A stretch of 64,000 nt of DNA, from NCBI RefSeq assembly GCF_016623585.1, contig NZ_JAEHFY010000004.1:1-64000 (forward strand), given 5' to 3'. This document shows, in pieces, positions 9,314-16,643 of the stretch. The notes beneath the pieces were generated by a model. It did no database searches. It was not told the DNA's origin and worked only from the letters and a program-made list of their open reading frames with translations. Source of the DNA: Pedobacter segetis. GTDB taxonomy: Bacteria > Bacteroidota > Bacteroidia > Sphingobacteriales > Sphingobacteriaceae. Position numbers and translations under genes: made by a program. Numbering within the stretch: the stretch's first letter is position 1; each line of letters begins with the position of its first letter.

Positions 9314-12139
9314 GTGGCTATAAGCAGCATATCCCTAAAGAAAGAACAAAATGGCCTCAACATCCCTATGGGTTATTTTTGGGCTATTTTTCTAATTTGC
9401 ATCTCGCCAACCGTAATGTCTATGCTAGGGGTAGAACTTAGCTACAATGGTTTCAGGATTTTAAGCTTCTCAAAAATAACAGAGGGCGTATCTACACAGC
9501 TTATCTTAGGACGTACTTTTTCTACCATTTGGATTATTTTTAGCATAGCCGTTGGTGTTTTTACCTGTATTTTAACATTGATAGATTTCAGCGTTAAAAA
9601 AGATATAGCAGCACCAATTATAGGGCTTTGTATGCTTTGCATCTCTATTTTTGATATGTTTCATTTGCTCATCATATTGGGTGTTGTAAGTACCAACCTA
9701 GATCTAGATGCCGCCATTTACATTACCTGGTTTGTGAGTAGGATCCTTAGCATATTGCTCCTAATTATAGCTACCTATATCATACTTAATTTAAAAGAAA
9801 AGCACCTAAATAGCGATAGGCAAAAAACAGCCTTTGTAAAATTCATAGGGATCTCGTTCTGCATAATCTCAATAGTAGCGATGTTCTTTGTGCTAACGCT
9901 CAAAAGCCTACCTACGGTTTTTATTGATAGAGAGGCGTTTTTTACCCATCCTTTAGAGGTTATCAGTATAATAGGATATTTGTTTTGGGGCGGATATTTA
10001 ATGCCCAAAGTTTTAAGAACCTTTGATGGCGTATTTTTTAAAATGCTTATCCTAAGTATGATACCCGCCATTTTTGCAGATGTCCACATGGCGGTGTTCT
10101 ATAAGAATTTTGACATCGAATATAATTTCGCTCAATTTTTACGCCTATTTGCCTATATCATTCCTTTAATTGGCATCAGTTTAAATTATTCGCGAAACAT
10201 TGCCAAGCAGCACCAAATGAACCTTATTTTAGATAATGAAATAAAAGCGAAAGAAAAAATACAACAAGATTTAGAAAGAAGACAAAACCTGCTGCAAAAT
10301 GCCGAAAAACTAGCCAATATGGGCAGTTGGGAGCTAGACGTTAAAACTAAAGAAATCAATTTTTCTGATGCTTTGTATAAGATTTTTGGCTACATGCCCA
10401 ACTCCATAACCCCAGATCTAGACCTGATGTACAATATGATTATCCCCGAATACAGAGCCGGGTATAAAAATATGCTAGAAGAGGCCATTACCAAACAAAC
10501 AAATTTTAATACAGAATACCAAGTTTTATGGGTTAACGGACAAAGAAGATATATTTTGGCGCAATGCCGTTATATCCAATCAGATAAAAAAATTATAGGC
10601 ACCTGTTTAGATATTACAGAACTTAAGGAAACCACACAAAAATTATCGCAAAACGAAGCCTTACTAAAGGAAGCAGAGTCTATTGCGCACAACGGAAGTT
10701 TTGAATGGTTTAACGGGGTAGATCACTTTTTTTGGTCAGAAGAGTTATTTAGGATCCATGGCTATAAACCCAACTCCATAGAGATAACCTTAAATTTTTA
10801 TGAGAAATTGATTCATAATGATGATAAGGAAAGGTGCTTGCAAATGGTTACCAGTATAATGGAAACAAAAAAGGACTTTGCAACAGAGTATAGGATAATA
10901 AGACCAGATAAATCTATAAGATACGTGTATTTAACTGCAAAAGTAATAGTTAATGAGCAAAACCAGATAGTTAAGATATTGGGAAACCTACAAGACATAA
11001 CAGAGTTAAAAAACGCCGCCATATTATTAGAAAAAACAGAGAGTATTTATAAAACCATTGCAGGTAATGTGCCAGATTCTGTTGTATTAATGTTTGATGC
11101 AAGCCATAAATTAATTCTTTTTGATGGTCCAATTATCAAAGACGTAAGGTTTAAAAATGAATTAACACAAGGGATGCACATTAGTGAGCTTTTCCCCGAT
11201 GAAGAATTTGAAAACAATAAAAGCATATTAGAAAAGGCATTTAGGGGAGAAGAAATTCAACTAGAAAAAGACTTCCAAGATGAAAAAACTTTTATGATAG
11301 ATTTTAAACCCGTTAAAAATATATCGGGGGATATTTTTAACGTAATGGTGGTTATGCATGATATTACAGAAATAAAGAACGTACAAAAAAGCTTAGAATC
11401 TAAAGTAGAGGAATTAAATAGCTCTAACCAAGATCTAGAACAGTTTGCATATGTTGCTTCGCATGATCTGCAAGAACCATTAAGAAAAATCAGGGCTTTT
11501 GGCGAACGTTTGCAAAATAAATTCACAGATAACATAAGCCCAGAGGGGCTAGATTATGTAAAGAGGATGCAAAACGCATCAGAAAGAATGCAAACGCTGA
11601 TCGATGATTTACTTACCTTTTCTAGGGTTACCAGAACAGACGAGGTTTATGTGAAGGTTGATTTACATCACCAGCTGCAAAAAATCATCGAAGATTTAGA
11701 ATATACCATAGAAAAGAAAAATGCAACCATAGATCTAATGGTAAACCATACTATAGATGCAATCCCAAGCCAGATAAGACAGCTTTTTCAAAATATCTTA
11801 AGCAATGCCATTAAATTTACCAAAGAAGGGGTTGCGCCTTTGGTAGAAATAAAATCTGAGATATTGAGAGGTGAAGTGCTTGATGTTAAGGGTTTAGAGC
11901 AAAATAAAGACTACTGCCTTATTACCTTTAAGGATAACGGGATTGGGTTTGATCAACAATATGCCGATAAAATTTTTGAGCTTTTCCAAAGATTACATAC
12001 AAGAGACGAATACCAAGGGACGGGGATTGGGCTGGCAGTTTGTAAAAAGATAGTTGATAAGCACAACGGAGGGATTACGGTAGGCAGTAAACAAAACGAA
12101 GGGACAATATTCACTATAATTTTACCCCTAAAACAATAA
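9314..12139 (+). CDS. membrane PAS sensor histidine kinase
   Basis: 941 residues. The frame begins at GTG 9314; an ATG two bases earlier is out of frame and stops after three codons. About 280 residues of seven or so hydrophobic helices resemble a MASE3/MASE4-type sensor (IGLCMLCISIFDMFHLL). They are followed by three PAS units, a HisKA domain with His717 (ASHDLQEPLRK) and an HATPase with N box (FQNILSNAIKF), DNGIGF and GTGIGLAV. The HDLQEPLRK box is typical of phytochrome-like kinases. It probably signals to the NtrC-type regulator upstream and the receiver protein 7 bp downstream. Confidence 0.9.
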   Translation: MAISSISLKKEQNGLNIPMGYFWAIFLICISPTVMSMLGVELSYNGFRILSFSKITEGVSTQLILGRTFSTIWIIFSIAVGVFTCILTLIDFSVKKDIAAPIIGLCMLCISIFDMFHLLIILGVVSTNLDLDAAIYITWFVSRILSILLLIIATYIILNLKEKHLNSDRQKTAFVKFIGISFCIISIVAMFFVLTLKSLPTVFIDREAFFTHPLEVISIIGYLFWGGYLMPKVLRTFDGVFFKMLILSMIPAIFADVHMAVFYKNFDIEYNFAQFLRLFAYIIPLIGISLNYSRNIAKQHQMNLILDNEIKAKEKIQQDLERRQNLLQNAEKLANMGSWELDVKTKEINFSDALYKIFGYMPNSITPDLDLMYNMIIPEYRAGYKNMLEEAITKQTNFNTEYQVLWVNGQRRYILAQCRYIQSDKKIIGTCLDITELKETTQKLSQNEALLKEAESIAHNGSFEWFNGVDHFFWSEELFRIHGYKPNSIEITLNFYEKLIHNDDKERCLQMVTSIMETKKDFATEYRIIRPDKSIRYVYLTAKVIVNEQNQIVKILGNLQDITELKNAAILLEKTESIYKTIAGNVPDSVVLMFDASHKLILFDGPIIKDVRFKNELTQGMHISELFPDEEFENNKSILEKAFRGEEIQLEKDFQDEKTFMIDFKPVKNISGDIFNVMVVMHDITEIKNVQKSLESKVEELNSSNQDLEQFAYVASHDLQEPLRKIRAFGERLQNKFTDNISPEGLDYVKRMQNASERMQTLIDDLLTFSRVTRTDEVYVKVDLHHQLQKIIEDLEYTIEKKNATIDLMVNHTIDAIPSQIRQLFQNILSNAIKFTKEGVAPLVEIKSEILRGEVLDVKGLEQNKDYCLITFKDNGIGFDQQYADKIFELFQRLHTRDEYQGTGIGLAVCKKIVDKHNGGITVGSKQNEGTIFTIILPLKQ

Positions 12140-12146
12140 AGCGATA

Positions 12147-12542
12147 ATGGAAAAGATCTTTTGGATAGCCGATGATGACCCAGACGATAGGATGATCATT
12201 AGAGAAGCATTTGAAGAAAATGATGGTGATCAAACTTTGCTTTTTTTTGAAGATGGCGAAATGGTAATGGCACAATTTAAAGAGCGCCTAGATTTTAGGC
12301 ATTACCCTTCTTTATTGATTTTGGATCTAAACATGCCAAAAATAAACGGGTTAGAACTGTTAGGCTTGATCAAGAACGATGCAAATACCAAACATATTCC
12401 CGTTGTGATATTATCTACCTCAAAAAACAAACAAGACAAAGAAAAGGGGATGAATTTAGGGGCTGATGATTTTATAACCAAGCCTTTCAGTTTTGAACAA
12501 ATGATAAACATAACAAAAGGTTTAATAGAAAAATATGGCTAA
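12147..12542 (+). CDS. single-domain response regulator (Rcp1-like)
   Basis: A 131-residue stand-alone receiver. The acidic pocket ADDDPDD, the phospho-acceptor Asp in LLILDLNMPKINGLEL, the switch Ser/Thr in VVILSTSKN and the Lys in FITKPFSF are all present. There is no output domain. Such Rcp1-like receivers pair with phytochrome-type kinases, which fits the upstream kinase with its HDLQEPLRK box. Its last 8 bp overlap the next gene, implying translational coupling within the signalling cluster. Confidence 0.92.
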   Translation: MEKIFWIADDDPDDRMIIREAFEENDGDQTLLFFEDGEMVMAQFKERLDFRHYPSLLILDLNMPKINGLELLGLIKNDANTKHIPVVILSTSKNKQDKEKGMNLGADDFITKPFSFEQMINITKGLIEKYG

Positions 12543-13998
12543 TATGAAAACTTACAAAGTATTATTAGTTGATGATGACGAGGATGATTATATCTTAACA
12601 AAAGATATTTTTAATGAAATCCCACAGAGAGAAAATTATAAACTGAGCTGGATAAATAATTACGAAGAGGCAATTAACGCCATGTTAAAAAGCCATTACG
12701 ATATTTATTTGGTAGATTATAGGTTGGGAAAGCACACAGGCATAGATCTATTGAACGAAGCCATCAAATCTAATGTTGATGAGCCCATCATCATCTTAAC
12801 GGGTAAAGGAGACTCTAAAGTTGATGAAGATGCGTTAGAAACCGGTGCGGCAGATTATCTAGTAAAAGACCAAATTGATCCCTATACTATTGAAAGGGCA
12901 ATAAGATATGCGGTTAAGCATAAATCAACTTTAAAGGCATTAAGAGATAGCGAAAAAAAATTCAGGATAATTTTTGAAAGATCAAAGGAACCCTTTTTGA
13001 TCGTTGATTCTTTAGGTGCGATAAAAGACATGAATACTGCAGGGCTAAGTTTCTTTGGTCTATCTAAAGACGAGATGCTTGCCATAAACAGCAACAACCT
13101 ATTTAACAATAAACAAGACGGGGTAAGGTTTTCAGAAATAATGGATGCCAAAGGTGCCGTAAATGATTTTGAAACAGAGCTTAAAAGCAACAATAATTCT
13201 TTAAGAAAAGTGTCTATTTCTGCTTTTTTACAGATAGATCAACACGCAACAGAAGAATTATATTATTTAATCGTTCATGATATTACAGATCTAAAAAAGT
13301 TAGAAAAAGAATATATAACTGCCGAAAAGGCCGCATTAACGGAAAGGATCGCTAAAAGTTTGGCCAACAAAATCACCAATCCTCTATCAAACATAAACTT
13401 ATCAATAGAACAGTTAAAGCAAGAGATAGGTACAGAAAACCAAGATTTTAACACCTATCTAGATATTATCAACAGTAATTTCGACCGTATCAACCTATTG
13501 ATTACAGATTTTATAAACTCCACACAATCAATAGCTTTAAACATACAGCCCAAATCTTTAAACATCCTTTTAGATGAAAGTATAGAACATTTAGAAAATG
13601 AATTAAAGCAGAACCATACCATCGTAAATAAAAACTACAACCAAACAGATTTATTTATAGATGTTGATTATGATAAAATGGTAAACACTTTTTACCAGAT
13701 AATGGATAACGCAATCGCTGCAAACGCAAAAACAATAGACATTCAAATCCTTGAAGATAACGGGAATGCAATTATCAGTATAAAAGATAACGGCGAAGGC
13801 ATAGAAGCCTATTACCAAGAAAAGGTTTTTGAGCCATTTTTCTCTACCAAGCAAAAAAACCTAGGCTTAGGTTTAACCAACGCTCAAAAGAACATTTCTA
13901 ATCATAAAGGAAATATTACCTTTGAAAGCCAAAAACAAGAAGGCACAACGTTTAAAATCTCTTTACCGCTTGCAAAGCAGGCGCAATTATGGGAATAA
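12535..13998 (+). CDS. receiver-PAS-histidine kinase-like protein lacking the catalytic His
   Basis: 487 residues: a receiver (about 1-125, VDDDEDDY, DIYLVDYRLG, IILTGKG, YLVKDQ), a PAS domain (about 138-260), a DHp-like helix pair and an HATPase. The phospho-acceptor site that in relatives reads AHE[IV]RNPL is here LANKITNPL: Asn278 (codon 13366-13368) replaces His and Lys replaces the adjacent catalytic Glu. ATP-lid features remain (QIMDNAIAA, DNGEGI, NLGLGLTNA). It therefore probably cannot autophosphorylate and may be an allosteric or ATP-binding adaptor. It starts inside the preceding receiver gene; a second ATG lies at 12544. Confidence 0.88.
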   Translation: MANMKTYKVLLVDDDEDDYILTKDIFNEIPQRENYKLSWINNYEEAINAMLKSHYDIYLVDYRLGKHTGIDLLNEAIKSNVDEPIIILTGKGDSKVDEDALETGAADYLVKDQIDPYTIERAIRYAVKHKSTLKALRDSEKKFRIIFERSKEPFLIVDSLGAIKDMNTAGLSFFGLSKDEMLAINSNNLFNNKQDGVRFSEIMDAKGAVNDFETELKSNNNSLRKVSISAFLQIDQHATEELYYLIVHDITDLKKLEKEYITAEKAALTERIAKSLANKITNPLSNINLSIEQLKQEIGTENQDFNTYLDIINSNFDRINLLITDFINSTQSIALNIQPKSLNILLDESIEHLENELKQNHTIVNKNYNQTDLFIDVDYDKMVNTFYQIMDNAIAANAKTIDIQILEDNGNAIISIKDNGEGIEAYYQEKVFEPFFSTKQKNLGLGLTNAQKNISNHKGNITFESQKQEGTTFKISLPLAKQAQLWE

Positions 13999-14005
13999 TA
14001 AAAAC

Positions 14006-14038
14006 TTTGTGCTTTATTGCGAAATAAAAATAACTTTG
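14006..14038 (+). promoter_or_regulatory. Bacteroidota-type promoter TTTG-N21-TAACTTTG
   Basis: The -33 element TTTG is at 14006-14009 and the -7 element TAACTTTG at 14031-14038, 21 bp apart. This matches the TTTG / TAnnTTTG consensus of this phylum. The start codon at 14056 follows 17 bp later, giving a very short leader. It lies just after the stop codon at 13998, so the barrel gene has its own promoter. Confidence 0.7.
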
Positions 14039-14055
14039 CATTAAAAATTATCATA

Positions 14056-15024
14056 ATGAATAAAATTTTAAATTTATTATCTGTTGGTCTATTGGCTTCA
14101 TCTGTTGCTGTGGCCCAAGATATGCCCGCAAAAGCGAAAACTTTTGGAGGCAGGGATCAATACAAAACAATTTCTATAGGTGTAAATGCTGGTGCATTGG
14201 CCCCAGTGGTTTTAACCGGCGGCTCTAATGATTACACAAATTGGGATGCCAATTTTGGGTACGGCGTTTCTTTAAGAAAACAGTTGGGCCATGTTTTTGG
14301 TCTTCAATTAAACGGCATATTTGGCGATGTTGAAGGAAACAACAATGATGCCCCTGGCCAAGCGGTAGATGGCTATAAATCTTTTAAAACCAAAATTGCT
14401 TATGGCGTAAACCTTGCCGGCGTTTTAAATTTGGGTTCTATCAATTTCCTTAAAAAAGAAAACGTAATCAATTTTACTGCAACAGCAGGTTACGGATTGT
14501 TGGCTTATGCACCTAGCTATGTTGTAAAAACATCTGGTGCAGATGCAACCATAGATTGGAAAGGAAAAGCAACAGCTGGAGACGATTATATAAAGGAAGC
14601 ATACATTCCTGTAGGAGTAGGCGCTAAATTTAAAGTTACAGAGTGCATCAGTTTTAACATCAATTATTTGATGAACTATATAGATGGCGATAATTTTGAT
14701 GCTAAATATGGTAAACCAAATTCTAAGGATAAGTTTTCTTATTCTTCTGTTGGATTAGAGTTCTCTTTGGGTGCAAAATCAAAACCAGATCTTACTTGGG
14801 CAAACCCAGTTTCTACTATGTATGATGAGCTAAAGGATAATTCTTTAAAAGATGATGTTAAAAAACTAAAGGCTAGGACCACAAAAGTAGAGAACGATGT
14901 ACAAGACATGAAAAAAGATAGCGATGGCGATGGCGTTGCCGATCATTTAGATAAATGTCCTGATACTCCGAAAGATAAAAAAGTAGATGGTGCAGGTTGC
15001 CCTGTATTTGTGATAGAGAAATAA
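14056..15024 (+). CDS. outer-membrane barrel with one TSP3 repeat, no OmpA C-terminal domain
   Basis: 322 residues from the ATG at 14056, which directly precedes a signal peptide (MNKILNLLSVGLLASSVAVAQ); the longer frame would add 13 residues. A beta-rich barrel (about 45-250) leads to a coiled-coil-like stretch (DDVKKLKARTTKVENDVQDMKKD) and one thrombospondin type-3/calcium-binding repeat (SDGDGVADHLDKCPDTP...GCPVF). Related OmpA-type proteins continue with a peptidoglycan-binding domain. This one stops five residues after the repeat and a strong terminator follows, so the short form looks genuine. The function is probably structural. Confidence 0.8.
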   Translation: MNKILNLLSVGLLASSVAVAQDMPAKAKTFGGRDQYKTISIGVNAGALAPVVLTGGSNDYTNWDANFGYGVSLRKQLGHVFGLQLNGIFGDVEGNNNDAPGQAVDGYKSFKTKIAYGVNLAGVLNLGSINFLKKENVINFTATAGYGLLAYAPSYVVKTSGADATIDWKGKATAGDDYIKEAYIPVGVGAKFKVTECISFNINYLMNYIDGDNFDAKYGKPNSKDKFSYSSVGLEFSLGAKSKPDLTWANPVSTMYDELKDNSLKDDVKKLKARTTKVENDVQDMKKDSDGDGVADHLDKCPDTPKDKKVDGAGCPVFVIEK

Positions 15025-15048
15025 TTGATCCTAAAGATATATTTTCAA

Positions 15049-15076
15049 AACCTCGCTCTTGCAAGCGGGGTTTTTT
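15049..15076 (+). terminator. Rho-independent terminator of the barrel gene
   Basis: The stem AACCTCGCT / AGCGGGGTT (one T-G pair) with a 6-nt loop is followed by a run of T. It begins 25 bp after the stop codon at 15024. Confidence 0.88.
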
Positions 15077-15174
15077 AGTTTTGTGCTTTAACGTAAGCTA
15101 AAATAGTTGCGCTTATTTTTGAGCAAACTCCATAACCCAAGATTTATAATTATTTTTATCAGAACAAGATTTTT

Positions 15175-15210
15175 GGGCGTTTTAACAAGCCTGCCCTAAC
15201 AAGCGGGCTT
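15175..15210. repeat. fragment of dispersed repeat with hairpin
   Basis: GGGCGTTTTAAC at 15175-15186 matches the left end of the repeats at 19652 and 35747. It is followed by the hairpin AAGCCTGC / GCGGGCTT at 15187-15210. This is a diverged or partial copy of the same family and may act as a terminator, since T-rich sequence follows. Confidence 0.45.
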
Positions 15211-15246
15211 TTGCTTTTACCTCTTTTTTGTCTTATTCTTTTACTG

Positions 15247-15385
15247 CGCTAACGTTTTGAAAATTTGTGCAGAAATGGCATTGCTTGCAGAACCGATGTC
15301 GCACCGTACTGAACTAAATAATTAACGAAAAACCTGAGTTGAACCGCCGTCAGCCATTTTTGTGCAAATTTGCTGTTACCTACCG
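15247..15385 (-). repeat. attC-like imperfect palindrome, copy A
   Basis: Read on the minus strand it runs from the R''-like end GGTAGGTAAC, through the left arm CAGCAAATTTGCACAAAAAT-GGCTGACGG, a variable loop, and the right arm GCAAGCAATGCCATTTCTGC then ACAAATTTTC, to GTTAGCG. The two arms pair imperfectly (AAATTTG/CAAATTT, ATGGC/GCCAT). Copy B at 42738-42872 has nearly identical arms but a different loop, in the opposite genomic orientation. In both copies the element directly follows the 3' end of a gene reading into it. The size, bulged palindrome and TAAC...GTTA ends match integron attC sites. No integrase gene is in the window. Confidence 0.7.
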
Positions 15386-16086
15386 TTGTTATAGTATTAT
15401 CGCAAATTGATTATAGCTTCTTAAAATATTAACATCAAATCTACCTTTTGTCAGAACATAATTTGTTGTCGTAGTCAAATTCATTTCTAAGCGACCCGAA
15501 ACGATATACGGATGAAGAATTGGATTATTTGGTGAGCCGTCACCATAAGTTATGTTGTTTATTTCACTTACTTTTCCAAAGGTGATGTTTCCAACACTAT
15601 TTCCTGTTTTTTTATATCCATAAGAATCTGAAAAGCCACCATAATTTATATTGCCGTCCAAATTATAGCTCTTACCGTTCAATTTAAGCAAGTCGTTGTC
15701 AGTTGCGATTCTAATATTTTTAAGTACTATAAATATTGTTCTTGGTTGTTGATATTGTAAACGGCTGTCTTTATAGCCACCATTTAGCAAAACAACTATG
15801 GAATCGCCATTTGGATAACTGAAAAGTTGCAAAGGTCGGGCAGTAGAAAAAAGTCCAATTCTAGAGCTAATCCACGATTTGTTATTAATTAGCATACCAC
15901 CTGCGTTCAGTCCTTGCTCTGAATAAGCGGGTAGTTCTGGGTTTTCTGTGTCAGGTCTAACCGATGCTTTTTTACAAGACACTAAAGCTACAATTGTCAA
16001 TATTATAAGTAAAAGATTAGTTTTCATTTATTGTTTATTTCACAGAAATTTAAAGTATATGATTCTTGCTTTACAATGGCAGGTAA
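15253..16086 (-). mobile_element. gene-cassette-like insertion A (lipoprotein + attC-like site)
   Basis: On the minus strand the proposed cassette begins at GTTACCTGCC (16087-16078), carries one gene (16027-15389) and ends with the attC-like palindrome. The 5' edge GTTACCTGCC is the complement, with one mismatch, of the palindrome's own start GGTAGGTAAC. That is expected when a circular cassette opens at G^TT inside its R' core. Insertion B shows the same reciprocity with a different core sequence. The call depends on this geometry; an alternative is a 3'-end repeat family that only resembles attC. Confidence 0.5.
15389..16027 (-). CDS. predicted lipoprotein, unknown function
   Basis: 212 residues with a lipoprotein signal peptide (MKTNLLLIILTIVALVSCKK, lipobox LVSC). 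The mature region is beta-rich, with LQLFSYPNGDSIVVLLNGGY and NGKSYNLDGNINYGGFSDSYGYKKTGNSVGNITFG, ending in SGRLEMNLTT...LTKGRFDVN. This recalls small Bacteroidota lipoproteins with a DUF6252-like fold, but I do not assign a family. It is the sole gene of cassette-like insertion A, and its stop codon sits 3 bp from the start of the attC-like palindrome, as is usual for integron cassettes. No promoter of its own is obvious. Confidence 0.7.
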   Translation of the reverse strand: MKTNLLLIILTIVALVSCKKASVRPDTENPELPAYSEQGLNAGGMLINNKSWISSRIGLFSTARPLQLFSYPNGDSIVVLLNGGYKDSRLQYQQPRTIFIVLKNIRIATDNDLLKLNGKSYNLDGNINYGGFSDSYGYKKTGNSVGNITFGKVSEINNITYGDGSPNNPILHPYIVSGRLEMNLTTTTNYVLTKGRFDVNILRSYNQFAIIL

Positions 16087-16148
16087 CACTAATATTATTG
16101 ATGATCAATTATTAAAATTGAATCACAAAAAAAAACCGCTTTGTGCTG

Positions 16149-16373
16149 AGCTGAGTCGATTGTAATGCTGGAGCGGAGTCGGATGTCATGCTGAGCGGAG
16201 TCGGATGTCATGCTGAGCGGAGTCGGATGTCATGCTGAGCGGAGTCGAAGCATAAAGCCCAACGCCCCTTCGACTTCGCTCAGGGTGACATTCCCTTCGA
16301 CTTCGCTCAGGGTGACATTCCCTTCGACTTCGCTCAGGGCGACATTCCCTTCGACTTCGCTGAGGGCAACGCC
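16149..16373. repeat. two opposed short tandem arrays (22-bp x4 and 27-bp x4)
   Basis: GAGCGGAGTCG recurs at 16171, 16193, 16215 and 16237 (22-bp period). CCTTCGACTTCGCT recurs at 16267, 16294, 16321 and 16348 (27-bp period). The second motif is the near-complement of the first, so the two arrays could fold into one large hairpin or cruciform. Scattered relatives occur at 36190-36245. The short ORF reading through this block is low-complexity and not a gene. The rest of 16087-16643 holds no gene I can recognise. Confidence 0.85.
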
Positions 16374-16643
16374 CCCTTGTTGGAGGATATATTTAATTCT
16401 TAACGTTATTTATATTGGTATGAAATAAATATTTACCCCTCCTGCTGGAATGACAAAAAAAAAGATGCCTCTTCAATCGTTAACCGCTCTTCTATAGCAA
16501 GAAAACAGTAATTTGAGTACAATAGTTAACTAATTATCGAACTCAGATAAGCAAAGATACTTGCTTGATTTGCTTCTCTCAAAAAAAGTTCTCAATATAA
16601 ATTGAATGGGCATTTCTGCAAAATTTAGTAATGCCCATTCAAT

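Noticed and set aside
9312-9323. ATG at 9312 as start of the PAS kinase
   Set aside because: It is out of frame and meets a stop after three codons; the GTG at 9314 opens the kinase frame.
16210-16428. Plus-strand ORF of 72 residues
   Set aside because: It runs through the short tandem arrays and encodes a simple TFPSTSLR repeat, with no start context.
16087-16643. A gene between cassette A and cysN
   Set aside because: Only repeats and A/T-rich sequence are seen, with no ORF of credible composition on either strand.
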